Positions 1-8,631 of a stretch of DNA of 64,000 bases are shown here, in pieces. Each line of letters opens with the position of its first letter. The first letter of the stretch is position 1. This stretch comes from Actinomadura latina NBRC 106108 (GTDB lineage: Bacteria > Actinomycetota > Actinomycetes > Streptosporangiales > Streptosporangiaceae). Both the position numbers and the translations under genes were made by a program. The notes under the pieces are model-generated. The model saw only the letters and a program-made list of their open reading frames with translations, was not told the origin of the DNA and did no database searches. The stretch is taken from the NCBI RefSeq assembly GCF_001552195.1, contig NZ_BCQS01000006.1, positions 186,001 to 250,000 of the forward strand, written 5' to 3'.

Positions 1-66
1 GAACGCCGCGCCCAGCTTGCCGCCGGACGGGTGGCCGACCCAGGCGCGCCACTGCCAATCGTCCAC
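1..66 (-). CDS. Start of a trypsin-like serine protease (partial, runs off the window)
   Basis: The frame opens with a GTG at 64-66 and stays open through 22 codons to the window edge. It encodes WRAWVG followed by GKLGAAF, which resembles the first strand and the 'GAGFLV' segment that begin bacterial trypsin-like domains. It starts 8 bases after the stop of the Trypco1-type gene upstream, and that family is named for sitting beside trypsin-like proteases. The protease call therefore rests mostly on context. The catalytic His, Asp and Ser lie outside the window. Confidence 0.45.
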   Translation of the reverse strand, partial: MDDWQWRAWVGHPSGGKLGAAF

Positions 67-74
67 GATCCCCG

Positions 75-419
75 CTACGCCTCCTCCGCGGCTCCGGCCC
101 CGGCGGGCGGCCGACCCCACGTCAGTTTGACCTTGAGGTGCCCTTCGACGGACGTCTTCGCGATGACCGCGCCCGCCGCGGCGTTCAGCTTGACGCCGAA
201 CTCCAGCTCGACCGCGTCGGGGTTCAGGTCGCCGCCGCGCAGCGCCGCGAGCGCCGACTGGGCCGCCTCCCGGACGTTGGCGAACGCGTCCTCGAACTTG
301 CCCGCCGCCTCATGGAAGATCTCGCCGCTACGGGACACCGATCCGAATCCGGGTTCCCGGTCGTCGCTCTCCACGACGATGGTCCCGTGCTCGGTCTGCC
401 AGCGCACCAGTTCGTTCAC
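75..419 (-). CDS. Trypco1 (CU044_2847 family) small protein
   Basis: The 114-residue protein has the typical layout of the CU044_2847/Trypco1 family: an N-terminal strand (IVVESDD), a helical centre (FEDAFANVREAAQSAL), and a closing block VELEFGVKLNAAAGAVIAKT that ends in a beta strand. The family co-occurs with trypsin-like peptidases and conflict-related ATPases in actinobacteria; its biochemical role is not established. The gene is cytoplasmic, without a signal peptide or membrane segment. It lies directly upstream of the partial protease and probably shares its transcript. Confidence 0.75.
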   Translation of the reverse strand: MNELVRWQTEHGTIVVESDDREPGFGSVSRSGEIFHEAAGKFEDAFANVREAAQSALAALRGGDLNPDAVELEFGVKLNAAAGAVIAKTSVEGHLKVKLTWGRPPAGAGAAEEA

Positions 420-503
420 GACCGCCCCCTCGTGCAGGCAAATCTAACAAGATCGTCGGTCCCGGGTGCTTTGCTGGGGAAACCGCGGCCGGAGGAGGAC
501 AAG

Positions 504-848
504 ATGATCACCGTCGAGCAGGTGCGGGCGCTCACGAGAACTCTGCCCCGCACATCGGAGCACCTCATCAGGGACCAGGTGAAGTTCCGCGTCGGCTCCA
601 TCGTCTACGTCGCACTCTCGCGGGACGAGACCGTGATGGGATTCGCCTTCCCCAAGGAGGAGCGCGCCGCGCTGGTGGCCTCCGAACCGGCGAAATTCCA
701 CCTGCCCCGCGAGTCCGACATGCGTTTCAACTGGGTGCACGCCTGGACGGCCGCGCTCGACGAAGCGGAAATGCGCGAACTGGTGATCGACGCGTGGCGA
801 ATGGTCGTCCCGAAGAAGGTCGCCGCCGCCCGCCTCGGCGACCTCTAG
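504..848 (+). CDS. MmcQ/YjbR family DNA-binding-like protein
   Basis: This 114-residue protein matches the MmcQ/YjbR family. It starts ITVEQVRALTRTLPRTSEH, continues with a beta-rich centre (VKFRVGSIVYVALS), and ends WRMVVPKKVAA, where the family has its conserved tryptophan and lysines. The family fold resembles bacterial double-wing DNA-binding proteins, but its function is unknown. The ATG at 504 was chosen over longer starts because a strong ribosome binding site (GGAGGAGG) begins at 491. Its TAG overlaps the stop of the convergent lipoprotein gene by three bases. Confidence 0.75.
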   Translation: MITVEQVRALTRTLPRTSEHLIRDQVKFRVGSIVYVALSRDETVMGFAFPKEERAALVASEPAKFHLPRESDMRFNWVHAWTAALDEAEMRELVIDAWRMVVPKKVAAARLGDL

Positions 849-1621
849 TGCGGCGGCGGCATCGGGTCGACGGCGTTGCCGGCGCTGCAGCCGCCTTCGC
901 CCGGCATCCGCTGGATCCGTGCCGGTGACCAGACGCTCGTCCGTCCCGGCGCGACGCGGGCGAGGACGCAGTCGAACGCGTCCGAGAGATAGGGCCGCAC
1001 TTTCAGCACCACGCCGACGACCGGCCCCTCGGTCCGGAATTCGCGGCTGATCGCAGGGTCCAGGCGCAGCGACGCGACCGCCGCGCGGACCTTCGCCTCG
1101 TCCGCCCTGCCCCCGGCCGGGACGCGCGGCAGCACCTTCTGCAGTTTCGCGGACGGAATGTCCGGCGTCTTCGGCCACGGCTCGAACCGCAGCGGTTCTC
1201 CCGGCGGGCATGTCACCAGGCGCGTCTCGTATTCGTGCCATTCGGTCGTCGTCGAGAACCGCATCCGGAAACAGCGCTTCACGGTGATGGGCTCGCCGGG
1301 ATACGGCCCGGCCTTCGTCCCCGTGCCGGAGACGCGGACGACGAGGGCCACCCCGGCCCCGGCGGTGGACGCACCCCGCACGCCCATGACCTCGACGCCG
1401 TCCAGATCCGCCGCCCGGTGGGCCAGGTCGCGCGCGGGCCACACCCGGGCCGTGTAGACCTTGTCGCCGGCGTTGTCGGCGGTCTTCCGGGCGTCTGCGG
1501 TGGCCTGCTCCTCGGCCGTTCCGGCGGCCGGCCTCCCGGACGTCCCGCCGCCCGCGTACGGGACGCCGCCGCAGGCGGCGGCCAGCAGAACGGGAACCAG
1601 GAAGATCACATATCGGCGCAT
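845..1621 (-). CDS. Putative lipoprotein of unknown function
   Basis: The 258-residue product begins MRRYVIFLVPVLLAAACGG, a short basic N-region, a hydrophobic stretch and a cysteine in a slightly degenerate lipobox (AAAC), so it is probably anchored outside the membrane. The next 30 residues are a low-complexity Gly/Ala/Thr linker. The globular part contains three cysteines that could pair (KRCFRM, VTCPPG, FDCVLA) and a last one near the C-terminus (GGCSAG). No family was recognised. The frame remains open upstream, but the start at 1621 is the one that places a signal sequence at the N-terminus. Confidence 0.7.
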   Translation of the reverse strand: MRRYVIFLVPVLLAAACGGVPYAGGGTSGRPAAGTAEEQATADARKTADNAGDKVYTARVWPARDLAHRAADLDGVEVMGVRGASTAGAGVALVVRVSGTGTKAGPYPGEPITVKRCFRMRFSTTTEWHEYETRLVTCPPGEPLRFEPWPKTPDIPSAKLQKVLPRVPAGGRADEAKVRAAVASLRLDPAISREFRTEGPVVGVVLKVRPYLSDAFDCVLARVAPGRTSVWSPARIQRMPGEGGCSAGNAVDPMPPPH

Positions 1622-1715
1622 GAGCTCAAGGATCACGGTCGCCACGGCCCGCCGGCATCCGCGTTCGTACTCATTTCGCGTCGAGGGTGACGGCGATCGC
1701 GGACGCAAGGGGCCG

Positions 1716-3185
1716 TCAGGCGTCGGCCGGCTGCGCCTCGGGCTCCGCCGCCTCGACCGCGTCCGGTTCCCGCCCCTCACCGGCCGGTTCGCCGCGCCCC
1801 CACGCCATCGCGGCGGCGAAGCACGCGAACGGCAGGGCGGGCAGCATGTACCGGTAGTCGAAGTCCACCGTGATCGGGGGGATGGCCAGGAGGGCGACCC
1901 CGGACGTCCAGAAGAGCGCCGTCCGCGCGCGCGCCCGCCGCCACACGATCCCGGCCGCACCCGCCAGCAGGACGACCCCGAGCACCGTCCCGGGCACGCT
2001 CACACGCTCCTGGTAGCCGCGCATCACACCCGCATACGGCTCCACGATGTGCGTCCGTCCGGTGCCATGCGAGTACTCATGGACGACCGACCGCCGGTCG
2101 CCGCCCCCGAGCACGCGCAGACCAGGCTTCCGCGCCGTCGGTTTCGTGGGGAAGTGATACCGGGCCTCAGTGCCGACCGTCGGGTATTGCGACCGGTGCC
2201 ACGAGAACGTCCGGACGAAGAAGTCGTACGACACGACCCGCAGGTAGTCGACCGGCTGATTCCGGATCGCCCACAACCCGAACCGCTGCGCCCGCTCGTT
2301 CGTCTCCTCGCTGAACGCCTCCCCGTTGGACCATCCGGTGGGCGAGTTCTTCTCCCAGATCTGGTGGGACGAGGCGGGCCGGTTCTCCTTCGCCCCGTAC
2401 GGGCAGAGGCTCGCCAGATCCGGCGGCGGCGTGTGCGCGTCGCAGTCGGCGAACGCCGCCGTGCGCCCCCACAGGAAGACGCCGTCCACGCCGGTCATCT
2501 GGAACCGGCCGTGCTCCTGCTGGAACCAGGTCGCGTAAGCCCCGACGGGCAGGACGAACGTCACCGTGAGCGCCGCGTACACGGTCCATCTCGTCCGCCG
2601 CACCACCAGGTAGAGCAGGACGATCATGAACAGCGGCAGCCCGACCGTCCGCGTGACGGCCGCCAGGCCCAGCAGCGCCCCCACCGCGGCCGCCCGCCGC
2701 CACCCGGCCGCCCCGGGCTTCGCCAGCAGCAGCATCGCCCCGAGCACGAGCACGGTGAACAAGGTGTCCGACAGCAGCAGATGCTCGAGCTCGATCTGGT
2801 ACGAGTCCAGCAGAATCGGCGTCACGGCCAGCGCGGCCCACGCCCGCCGCACCTCGAAGTCCCGGACGAGCATCCGGTACGCGACCACCGCCAGCCCGAC
2901 GATCGCCGCATGCTGCAACAACGTCACCAGAGCCAGGCTGTGGAACGGCTTCAACCCCCACAGGAAAAGCCCATAACCGGACGGCCGCAGCGGATGCGGA
3001 AACGGATCGTCCGCGATCCGCAGGAAGTCGTAACTGTCGTTGAACCACAGCACGCCCCGGAACCCGAGCATGGTGACGACCCGCAGAACGACACCCGCGA
3101 GCAGCACCAGCGCGAACAACCAGTGGCCCCTGACCGCGCCCACTGCGCTCTTCGAGCAACGATTGGCCAGAGGGAAGAGCAGCAC
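1716..3185 (-). CDS. Polytopic membrane glycosyltransferase-like protein (GT-C/PMT-like)
   Basis: The 489-residue protein has about ten hydrophobic helices separated by short loops, beginning with HWLFALVLLAGVVLRVVTML. The first periplasmic loop carries WFNDSYDFLRIA, which fits the acidic loop motif of GT-C fold transferases that use polyprenyl-phosphate sugars. A large extracytoplasmic region occupies roughly residues 225-380, and the last helices carry DFDYRYMLPALPF, the R-Y-x-x-P pattern seen at the end of many PMT_2/ArnT-like proteins. The likely role is transfer of a lipid-linked sugar at the outer membrane face. The exact substrate cannot be read from sequence. Confidence 0.65.
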   Translation of the reverse strand: MLLFPLANRCSKSAVGAVRGHWLFALVLLAGVVLRVVTMLGFRGVLWFNDSYDFLRIADDPFPHPLRPSGYGLFLWGLKPFHSLALVTLLQHAAIVGLAVVAYRMLVRDFEVRRAWAALAVTPILLDSYQIELEHLLLSDTLFTVLVLGAMLLLAKPGAAGWRRAAAVGALLGLAAVTRTVGLPLFMIVLLYLVVRRTRWTVYAALTVTFVLPVGAYATWFQQEHGRFQMTGVDGVFLWGRTAAFADCDAHTPPPDLASLCPYGAKENRPASSHQIWEKNSPTGWSNGEAFSEETNERAQRFGLWAIRNQPVDYLRVVSYDFFVRTFSWHRSQYPTVGTEARYHFPTKPTARKPGLRVLGGGDRRSVVHEYSHGTGRTHIVEPYAGVMRGYQERVSVPGTVLGVVLLAGAAGIVWRRARARTALFWTSGVALLAIPPITVDFDYRYMLPALPFACFAAAMAWGRGEPAGEGREPDAVEAAEPEAQPADA

Positions 3186-3409
3186 CGGGGAACCTAACTG
3201 TGGACGAGCGGGCGGACGGAATCCCGCGCCGATGGGAGATCCGCCGTGTCACGCCGGGGGCGGGCCTCCTGGCTGCGTCACCGCTTCCGCCCGCGCATCG
3301 CCCGAGATGATACCAGCGCCCCCACCAGCCCCTCAGCCGTCGAACCCCGGCCTTAGGTGTCCTGGCAGGGCACTCCTCGGCGGCACAGGGCCGTCGTACG
3401 CTCGATCCC

Positions 3410-4270
3410 ATGGACAACCGCCACGAGGTACGCGAGTTCCTCATGTCGCGACGCGCCAAGGTCACCCCCGCGCAGGCGGGGCTGCCCGCCGGGAGTGGCC
3501 GCCGGGTGCCCGGGCTCCGCCGCAGTGAGGTCGCGATCCTCGCCGGTGTGAGCGTGGAGTACTACTCGCGGCTCGAACGGGGCGCCATCCGGGGCGCGTC
3601 CGCCGCCGTTCTGAACGCCATCGCCGACACCCTTCGCCTCGACGACGCCGAACGCGCGCATCTGTTCGACCTGGCCCGCACCGCCGACGGCAACCCCGCC
3701 TCCGGGCGGCGCCGGACGACGAAGCCGGCCACCGTACGCCCCGGCCTTGCCCGGGTGCTGGAAGCGATCACCGATGCCGTCGCCTTCGTCCGCAACCCCC
3801 GGACGGACGTCCTGGCCGCCAACGCCCTCGGCCGGGCGTTCTACGCACCCCTGATCGGCGACGCCGGCCGCGTGCCGAACCTGGCGCGGTTCTTGTTCCT
3901 CGACCCCGCCTCGCGCGGCTTCTACCCCGACTGGGACCGCTTCGCGCAGATGAGCGTGGCGATCCTCCGAGCCGAGGCCGGACGCGACCCCCACGACCGC
4001 GGCCTGCAAGAACTCGTCGGCGAACTCTCCGCGCACAGCGAGCCGTTCCGCAGGCTGTGGAGCGCCCACGACGTGCACGTCCTCGGCGCCGGCACCAAGC
4101 GCTTCCATCACCCCGAGGTCGGCGAGCTCGTCCTCGCCCACGAGGAACTCGCCATCACCGCCGAACCCGGCCTGATGCTCATGATCTACACCGCCGAACC
4201 CGGCTCGGCGTCCGCCGAGCGGCTCCGCCTCCTGGGCTCCCTCGCCGCCGAGCCCGCACCCGCCACCTGA
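3410..4270 (+). CDS. XRE-family regulator with MmyB-like ligand-binding domain
   Basis: Residues 1-75 hold a helix-turn-helix of the XRE type (RRSEVAILAGVSVEYYSRLERG). Residues 100-275 match the MmyB-like ligand-binding domain, with NPRTDVLAANALGRAFY, FLFLDPASRGFYPDW and the late LMLMIYTAEPGS block. Members are transcription factors for small-molecule responses, often controlling a neighbouring enzyme. There is no clear Shine-Dalgarno before ATG 3410, but TACGCT at 3397-3402 is placed as a -10 box for a leaderless transcript starting at the ATG (inference). Its target is not obvious; the methyltransferase downstream on the same strand is one candidate. Confidence 0.85.
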   Translation: MDNRHEVREFLMSRRAKVTPAQAGLPAGSGRRVPGLRRSEVAILAGVSVEYYSRLERGAIRGASAAVLNAIADTLRLDDAERAHLFDLARTADGNPASGRRRTTKPATVRPGLARVLEAITDAVAFVRNPRTDVLAANALGRAFYAPLIGDAGRVPNLARFLFLDPASRGFYPDWDRFAQMSVAILRAEAGRDPHDRGLQELVGELSAHSEPFRRLWSAHDVHVLGAGTKRFHHPEVGELVLAHEELAITAEPGLMLMIYTAEPGSASAERLRLLGSLAAEPAPAT

Positions 4271-4271
4271 A

Positions 4272-4289
4272 ACCGGCGGCGCCGCCGGT
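4272..4289 (+). terminator. Palindrome after the MmyB-type regulator, possible terminator
   Basis: ACCGGCGGC at 4272-4280 is followed directly by its exact reverse complement GCCGCCGGT. The hairpin sits two bases after the regulator's stop codon. There is no T-run, as is common for actinobacterial terminators, so termination is inferred from position and symmetry alone. Confidence 0.35.
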
Positions 4290-4416
4290 CGTCGCCTCGG
4301 CGATGGTCGCCCCGCCGCGAACGGGGACCAGCGGCCATCTGCGACTGGAGCCCGCGGAAGGCGTGTCGCATATATGGTGTTCGTGCAAATCAATGGCGGC
4401 GCTTGAGGAGACGTTC

Positions 4417-5244
4417 GTGGCATCGGATCTGCCTGGAGAGTCGCCGAGTCAGGACAAGCTCTCCCGGTTCAATACGAGCATTCCGCACCCTGCCCGGGTC
4501 TATGACGCCTGGCTGGGCGGCAAGGACAACTATGCCGCCGACCGGGCGGCTGCCGAGGCCGGCCTGCAAGCCTTTCCGAGCACGGTCAAGTCCGTACGGG
4601 CCAACCGCGCGTTCCTGGCGCGGACGGTGGAGTACCTGGTGGCCGAGGCCGGGATCCGCCAGTTCCTGGACATCGGTACCGGGCTTCCGTCGGCCAACAA
4701 CACCCACGAGGTCGCCCAGGCGATCGCGCCCGAGTGCCGGATCGCCTATGTCGACAACGATCCGATCGTGCTCGCTCATGCCGAGGCGCTGCTGCGGAGC
4801 ACCGACTCGGGTGCGACCGACTACATCGATGCCGACCTGCGCGAACCCGGCAAGATTCTGCAGGAGGCCTCCCGGACGCTGGACTTCAGCCGGCCGGTGG
4901 CGGTCATGCTCATCGCCGTACTCCATTTCATTCCGGATGAGCCGAACCCGTACCAGATCGCGGACTCGCTGATGGCCGCCGTCCCCCCGGGCAGTTACCT
5001 GGTGGTGTCCCACACCGCGAAGGACATCTTTCCCGAGGAGATGGCCGCGTTCGCGCGGGCCATGAACCAGAAGTCGGCGGAGAAGGTCACGCTGCGCGAC
5101 CATGAGCAGGTCGCCGGGTTCTTCCGCGGGCTGGACCTCGTTGAGCCCGGCGTCGTCCAGGTCCCACAGTGGCGCCCTCGTTCCGACCTTGAGGCGTCCG
5201 CACCCGCCGCCCTGTGGGGCGGAATGGCCCGCAAACCAGCGTAG
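4417..5244 (+). CDS. SAV2177-type SAM-dependent methyltransferase
   Basis: The 275-residue protein matches the actinobacterial SAV2177/DUF574 group: the N-terminal IPHPARVYDAWLGGKDNYAADR signature, the SAM-binding motif FLDIGTGLP, YVDNDPIVLAHAE, and VLHFIPD in the middle. Substrates of the group are not known, though such genes are very abundant in Streptomyces and relatives. I chose GTG 4417 because GAGGAG lies six bases before it. An in-frame ATG at 4393 would add eight residues but has no ribosome binding site. Confidence 0.85.
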   Translation: MASDLPGESPSQDKLSRFNTSIPHPARVYDAWLGGKDNYAADRAAAEAGLQAFPSTVKSVRANRAFLARTVEYLVAEAGIRQFLDIGTGLPSANNTHEVAQAIAPECRIAYVDNDPIVLAHAEALLRSTDSGATDYIDADLREPGKILQEASRTLDFSRPVAVMLIAVLHFIPDEPNPYQIADSLMAAVPPGSYLVVSHTAKDIFPEEMAAFARAMNQKSAEKVTLRDHEQVAGFFRGLDLVEPGVVQVPQWRPRSDLEASAPAALWGGMARKPA

Positions 5245-5341
5245 AACGTGGCCTGACGAACAACACGGGGCACGGGCCTCATCGCCGCACCCGCGACCGA
5301 CTGACGCAGAACCAGGAGTGGACGCGCGCCGACACGGCGCT

Positions 5342-7102
5342 TCAGTCGTCCAGCACCTCGATCATCGGCAGCGTTCCGTCGATTCTGCCGCCCGCCGACT
5401 CCGGAGGGATCGCCTCGTCCTCCAGGCTGGCCTGCGTGATCTTCATCGGCACATGCGGTGTCACGAGGTACTTGCCGGGTGGTAGCAGCTTGTGGTCCGG
5501 CAGGACGATCCTCGCCGTGGTCGTCCATTGGCTGATGGTGGCGCATTCCGCCTGGACCCACGGCTGCTGCTCACCGACCGTGTCGCTTCGGACGGGGAGA
5601 ACGACGGCGCCGGTCGTCTTCTGCGGAATATCGTTCCGTTTTGCCGGTGGCATGGGGTAAAAGGCCATGAAGTCCGGGCTTTTGACGTCGAGTTGGTTCT
5701 GGCCGAGCCCGAGTCCCCATCCATACGCATGGGTTTTCGGTGGGTCGGTGTTTTCGCTGAGGCATTGACGTTCACCGCTCGGGGTGTAGTAGAGGCTCCC
5801 TGGGGTGCGGGCGCGGAACTTCTCTACTAGACGCACTTCCGTCCCGGTCTTCGCTCTGGCCGGCGCAAGCGAGTATCTGAAGTCGATGTACGGAGTCTCG
5901 GAAGCGGGCAGGTAGGCCTGGCCTAGAAGAACTCCCGGCTTAGTGAAGTATGCGTGCACGCCGGCGTGGCTCGTCCCGCCGACGCTCGGCCCGGGCCAGA
6001 GAAGCCATGCCGCGATCACGCCGCCTACACCGGCGACTCCGATGCCGACAGCGCCCTTCGTCCCGCCGACCTTGCTCAGGAAGCCCTTGGCGGCGGACGT
6101 TCCGGTCTTCGCCATCACGTCCACCGACGTGGCGCCTTGGACGAGCCCTGCCGACACATGACCTGCCGCCGTGGAGGCCGCGGCGCCCGTCGCGGATGCG
6201 CCAGGGGCCAGCAGGGTGCCGCCGAGCATGGCCAGCGGGACGGCCGTCACGACGGTCGCGGCGACCGCGCCGAGTGCGAGGAAGCCACGCCGTTCCCAGT
6301 CGGGTCCGTAAGCCTGTACGGCCACCGATTCCAACTCGCTCACGAACTCGTACGCGTTCCAGACTCGATCGCTTGGGCTCTTCGCCAAGCCTCGCTGGAC
6401 GAGCGGGCGCAACGGCTCCGGCACGCTCTCGAATGATGTGAAGCCTTCTTCGTGTGCCGTCTTGAACTCGGCGAGCGTCGTGCCCCCGAAGGGCTTCTTG
6501 CCTGTGATGCATTCCACGAAGACGCATGTGGCCGCGTAGAGGTCGGTCGCCGGTGTGGCGGGTCCGCCCGCCCATTGCTCTGGGGACATGTAGGCGGGCG
6601 TCCCGGCTTGGCCGCCCTGTCCGGTGAGAACGGCGACCCCGAAGTCGATCAGTTTGCTCTGCCCGTCGTCCTGGACGAGCACGTTCGCGGGTTTGTAGTC
6701 GCGGTGGACGACTCCGACCGCGTGTGCCGCGGCCAAACCGAGCAGCGAGCCTTTCAGCGTCGCCAACGCCGCCTCGGCCGTCAGTGCCCCTTCCTGCTCG
6801 TCCAGCACCCTGCGGAGTGGGCGGCCGGGCACTGCCTCCAAGAGGATGGCGGCTCCCCAGGGAGATTCCAGGTAATCGAGTAATCGCGCCACGTGCGGGT
6901 TGTTCACCCGCTTGAGCATCTGGGCCTCGGCTCGGAAGATGCCCCGAGCGGCAGTGTCGCCGCGCAGGCCGGACGCCAGATATTTGATCGCGATTGGTGG
7001 ACCGCCGGACTCGTGCCGTGCGAGCACGACCTCGCCTTGGGTGCCCGTCCCCAGCTCCGCGAGTTCGACGAACCCCGGCAGCCGATGTTCACGTAGTGTC
7101 AC
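5342..7102 (-). CDS. Membrane-anchored serine/threonine protein kinase
   Basis: Residues 12-265 form a Hanks-type kinase: glycine loop GTGTQGEV, ATP lysine K40, catalytic loop HRDYKPAN with D135, K137 and N140, DFG at 153-155 and SPE at 173-175. All key residues are present, so it should be active. Two hydrophobic segments follow at about 274-298 and 352-372. The remaining C-terminal 200 residues (VRLVEKFRAR, VVLPVRSDTVGEQQPWVQ) are not a PASTA repeat and probably form an exported beta-rich sensor. The GTG start overlaps the stop of the upstream secreted-protein gene by four bases, so both are translated from one message. Confidence 0.88.
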   Translation of the reverse strand: MTLREHRLPGFVELAELGTGTQGEVVLARHESGGPPIAIKYLASGLRGDTAARGIFRAEAQMLKRVNNPHVARLLDYLESPWGAAILLEAVPGRPLRRVLDEQEGALTAEAALATLKGSLLGLAAAHAVGVVHRDYKPANVLVQDDGQSKLIDFGVAVLTGQGGQAGTPAYMSPEQWAGGPATPATDLYAATCVFVECITGKKPFGGTTLAEFKTAHEEGFTSFESVPEPLRPLVQRGLAKSPSDRVWNAYEFVSELESVAVQAYGPDWERRGFLALGAVAATVVTAVPLAMLGGTLLAPGASATGAAASTAAGHVSAGLVQGATSVDVMAKTGTSAAKGFLSKVGGTKGAVGIGVAGVGGVIAAWLLWPGPSVGGTSHAGVHAYFTKPGVLLGQAYLPASETPYIDFRYSLAPARAKTGTEVRLVEKFRARTPGSLYYTPSGERQCLSENTDPPKTHAYGWGLGLGQNQLDVKSPDFMAFYPMPPAKRNDIPQKTTGAVVLPVRSDTVGEQQPWVQAECATISQWTTTARIVLPDHKLLPPGKYLVTPHVPMKITQASLEDEAIPPESAGGRIDGTLPMIEVLDD

Positions 7103-7857
7103 TGGCCGGTATTGGTCTGGATCTCGCCCACCACCAGCGGAGTGGCCGGCGATGGCACGGGATTCGGGGGGAGGGCACCGCCATCGGAGTCACAGTCGGC
7201 ACCCTCGCAGGTCCACCTGACCTCCCAATTGATGGTCGCCGTGATCCTGTACTCGCCACCGGGCTTTGACGCGGACGACTGCCGGTAGGTGTAGTTGCAG
7301 GTCTTACCGTTCTTGGTCCCGGCGTCGCTGCATGCGAAAGTTCTCTCGCCCATGTTCCATGTGACGGACTTGGGTTCGGCGATCAACTGGATCGTCTGCG
7401 CGCCCACGGTGATCGGCTCTGTTTGCACGTTCTGGAAGCCGTCCACCCACAGGGCCGTCCGCAGTCTCACGAATGTCTTGCCCTCCGGCGCCGTATGCAC
7501 GGTGGGCGTGGGGAACTCGGCGGCGGCCTGCGCCATGGCGACCAAGTCGGCCGTGGCGGGCGGCGCGGGCGCAGGAGGAGGCGCGCCCGGGATCCCGATG
7601 ACACCCTGTGCCTCGTCCGGGGTCAGCCCTTCCGGCGGGGGAGGAACCCAGGGGCCGCTGGTGCCGCCGCCCGTTCCGGTTCCGCCTCCCCCGCTCCCGG
7701 GGGTGCGGATGACCTTGTTGCAGTTCGCATGCTTGCGTTTGGTGACGTTGCAGGGCGCGGCCTGGGCGGGGACGGCGATCAGCAGGGGCATGGCCATGGC
7801 CGTTGCCGCTGCCATGGCTGCGGCCGTGCGGCGTCTGGTGGGGGTGTGGGCAGACAT
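7099..7857 (-). CDS. Secreted proline-rich protein upstream of the kinase
   Basis: The 252-residue product has a clear signal peptide (basic TRRR, long Ala/Met hydrophobic core, cleavage near AQAAP), a Cys-containing mature N-terminus (APCNVTKRKHANCNK), then a Gly-rich and Pro-rich linker. The C-terminal half is beta-rich, with FACSDAGTKNGKTCNYTY and WTCEGADCDSDG giving two more Cys pairs. No family was recognised. ATG 7857 was preferred because GGAAGG precedes it. It is the middle gene of a lipoprotein-secreted protein-kinase block, so it may be a sensory partner or extracellular ligand of the kinase (inference). Confidence 0.7.
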   Translation of the reverse strand: MSAHTPTRRRTAAAMAAATAMAMPLLIAVPAQAAPCNVTKRKHANCNKVIRTPGSGGGGTGTGGGTSGPWVPPPPEGLTPDEAQGVIGIPGAPPPAPAPPATADLVAMAQAAAEFPTPTVHTAPEGKTFVRLRTALWVDGFQNVQTEPITVGAQTIQLIAEPKSVTWNMGERTFACSDAGTKNGKTCNYTYRQSSASKPGGEYRITATINWEVRWTCEGADCDSDGGALPPNPVPSPATPLVVGEIQTNTGQ

Positions 7858-7880
7858 CGAGTGTCCTTCCCTGCGGACCG

Positions 7881-8474
7881 TCAGCATTGCCGGTCCCGGA
7901 CGTTGGCGGCGACCTTCCAGGTGCCGGAGTCATACGCGACGGTGGCCCGGTACACGAAGGCCCCGCCGGGGAGCTGCTCGATCCTCTTGCCGGTCTTCGC
8001 GGAGTAGCGGTACGCGGCGAGAGTGCTGACGCAGTCGATGACGTAGACCTTCGTGCTGTCCTTGGAGCGGGCGTAGACGCGGGGGTTGAACGTGTTCGTG
8101 AAGCGCCAGACCACGCCCTTGGCCTCGGTCGCCTCTACGTCGTTGGCGACCTCGGTCAGGAGGGGGTCCATGGCAACGTCCTGGAGGATGCCTGCGTCGT
8201 TGGTTTCGTAGGCCTTCTTGTAGGCGTCCTGGTAGGCGCGGTAGCGCTTGAGGACGGTCTTGTAAAGCTCCGCCGTGGGCATGGCCGAGGGTGCGTCGGC
8301 GGCTCGCGAAGGGGCGGCGGGGGCGGTGTTGAAGGAGCCGTTGGGGGCCAGTTCGCCGTTCGAGGACGAGCCGGACGAACCGCAGGCGGCGGCCGTGCAC
8401 AGGGCCAGCAGGGCGACCGCGGTAGCTGCGCGGTTTGACCCGTGCGGGGAGGAACGTACCAACCGGGCGCGCAT
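7881..8474 (-). CDS. Putative lipoprotein, first gene of the kinase block
   Basis: The 197-residue protein starts with a twin-basic N-region, a hydrophobic core and a lipobox-like TAAAC, followed by a Ser/Gly/Asn linker. The mature part contains YKTVLKRYRAYQDAYKKAYETND and later VWRFTNTFNPRVYAR, and ends with GTWKVAANVRDRQC, so it resembles an NTF2-like exported fold, though I cannot prove that. Its stop is 23 bases before the start of the secreted protein gene. The order lipoprotein, secreted protein, receptor kinase suggests one cell-surface signalling unit. Confidence 0.68.
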   Translation of the reverse strand: MRARLVRSSPHGSNRAATAVALLALCTAAACGSSGSSSNGELAPNGSFNTAPAAPSRAADAPSAMPTAELYKTVLKRYRAYQDAYKKAYETNDAGILQDVAMDPLLTEVANDVEATEAKGVVWRFTNTFNPRVYARSKDSTKVYVIDCVSTLAAYRYSAKTGKRIEQLPGGAFVYRATVAYDSGTWKVAANVRDRQC

Positions 8475-8631
8475 CGTCTTCCTTGAGCGGCAGCCGACAA
8501 CGGGGGCGGAACTCGCCCGAAAGCTTACAGAGGCGCGTGGGGCGAGAAAAGAGATTCGTTGCGACCGGCTTGACCTCGACCTCGCTTGAGGTTGCACGCT
8601 TCGGCTACTACCGCTGATGGAAGGGGTTCGG

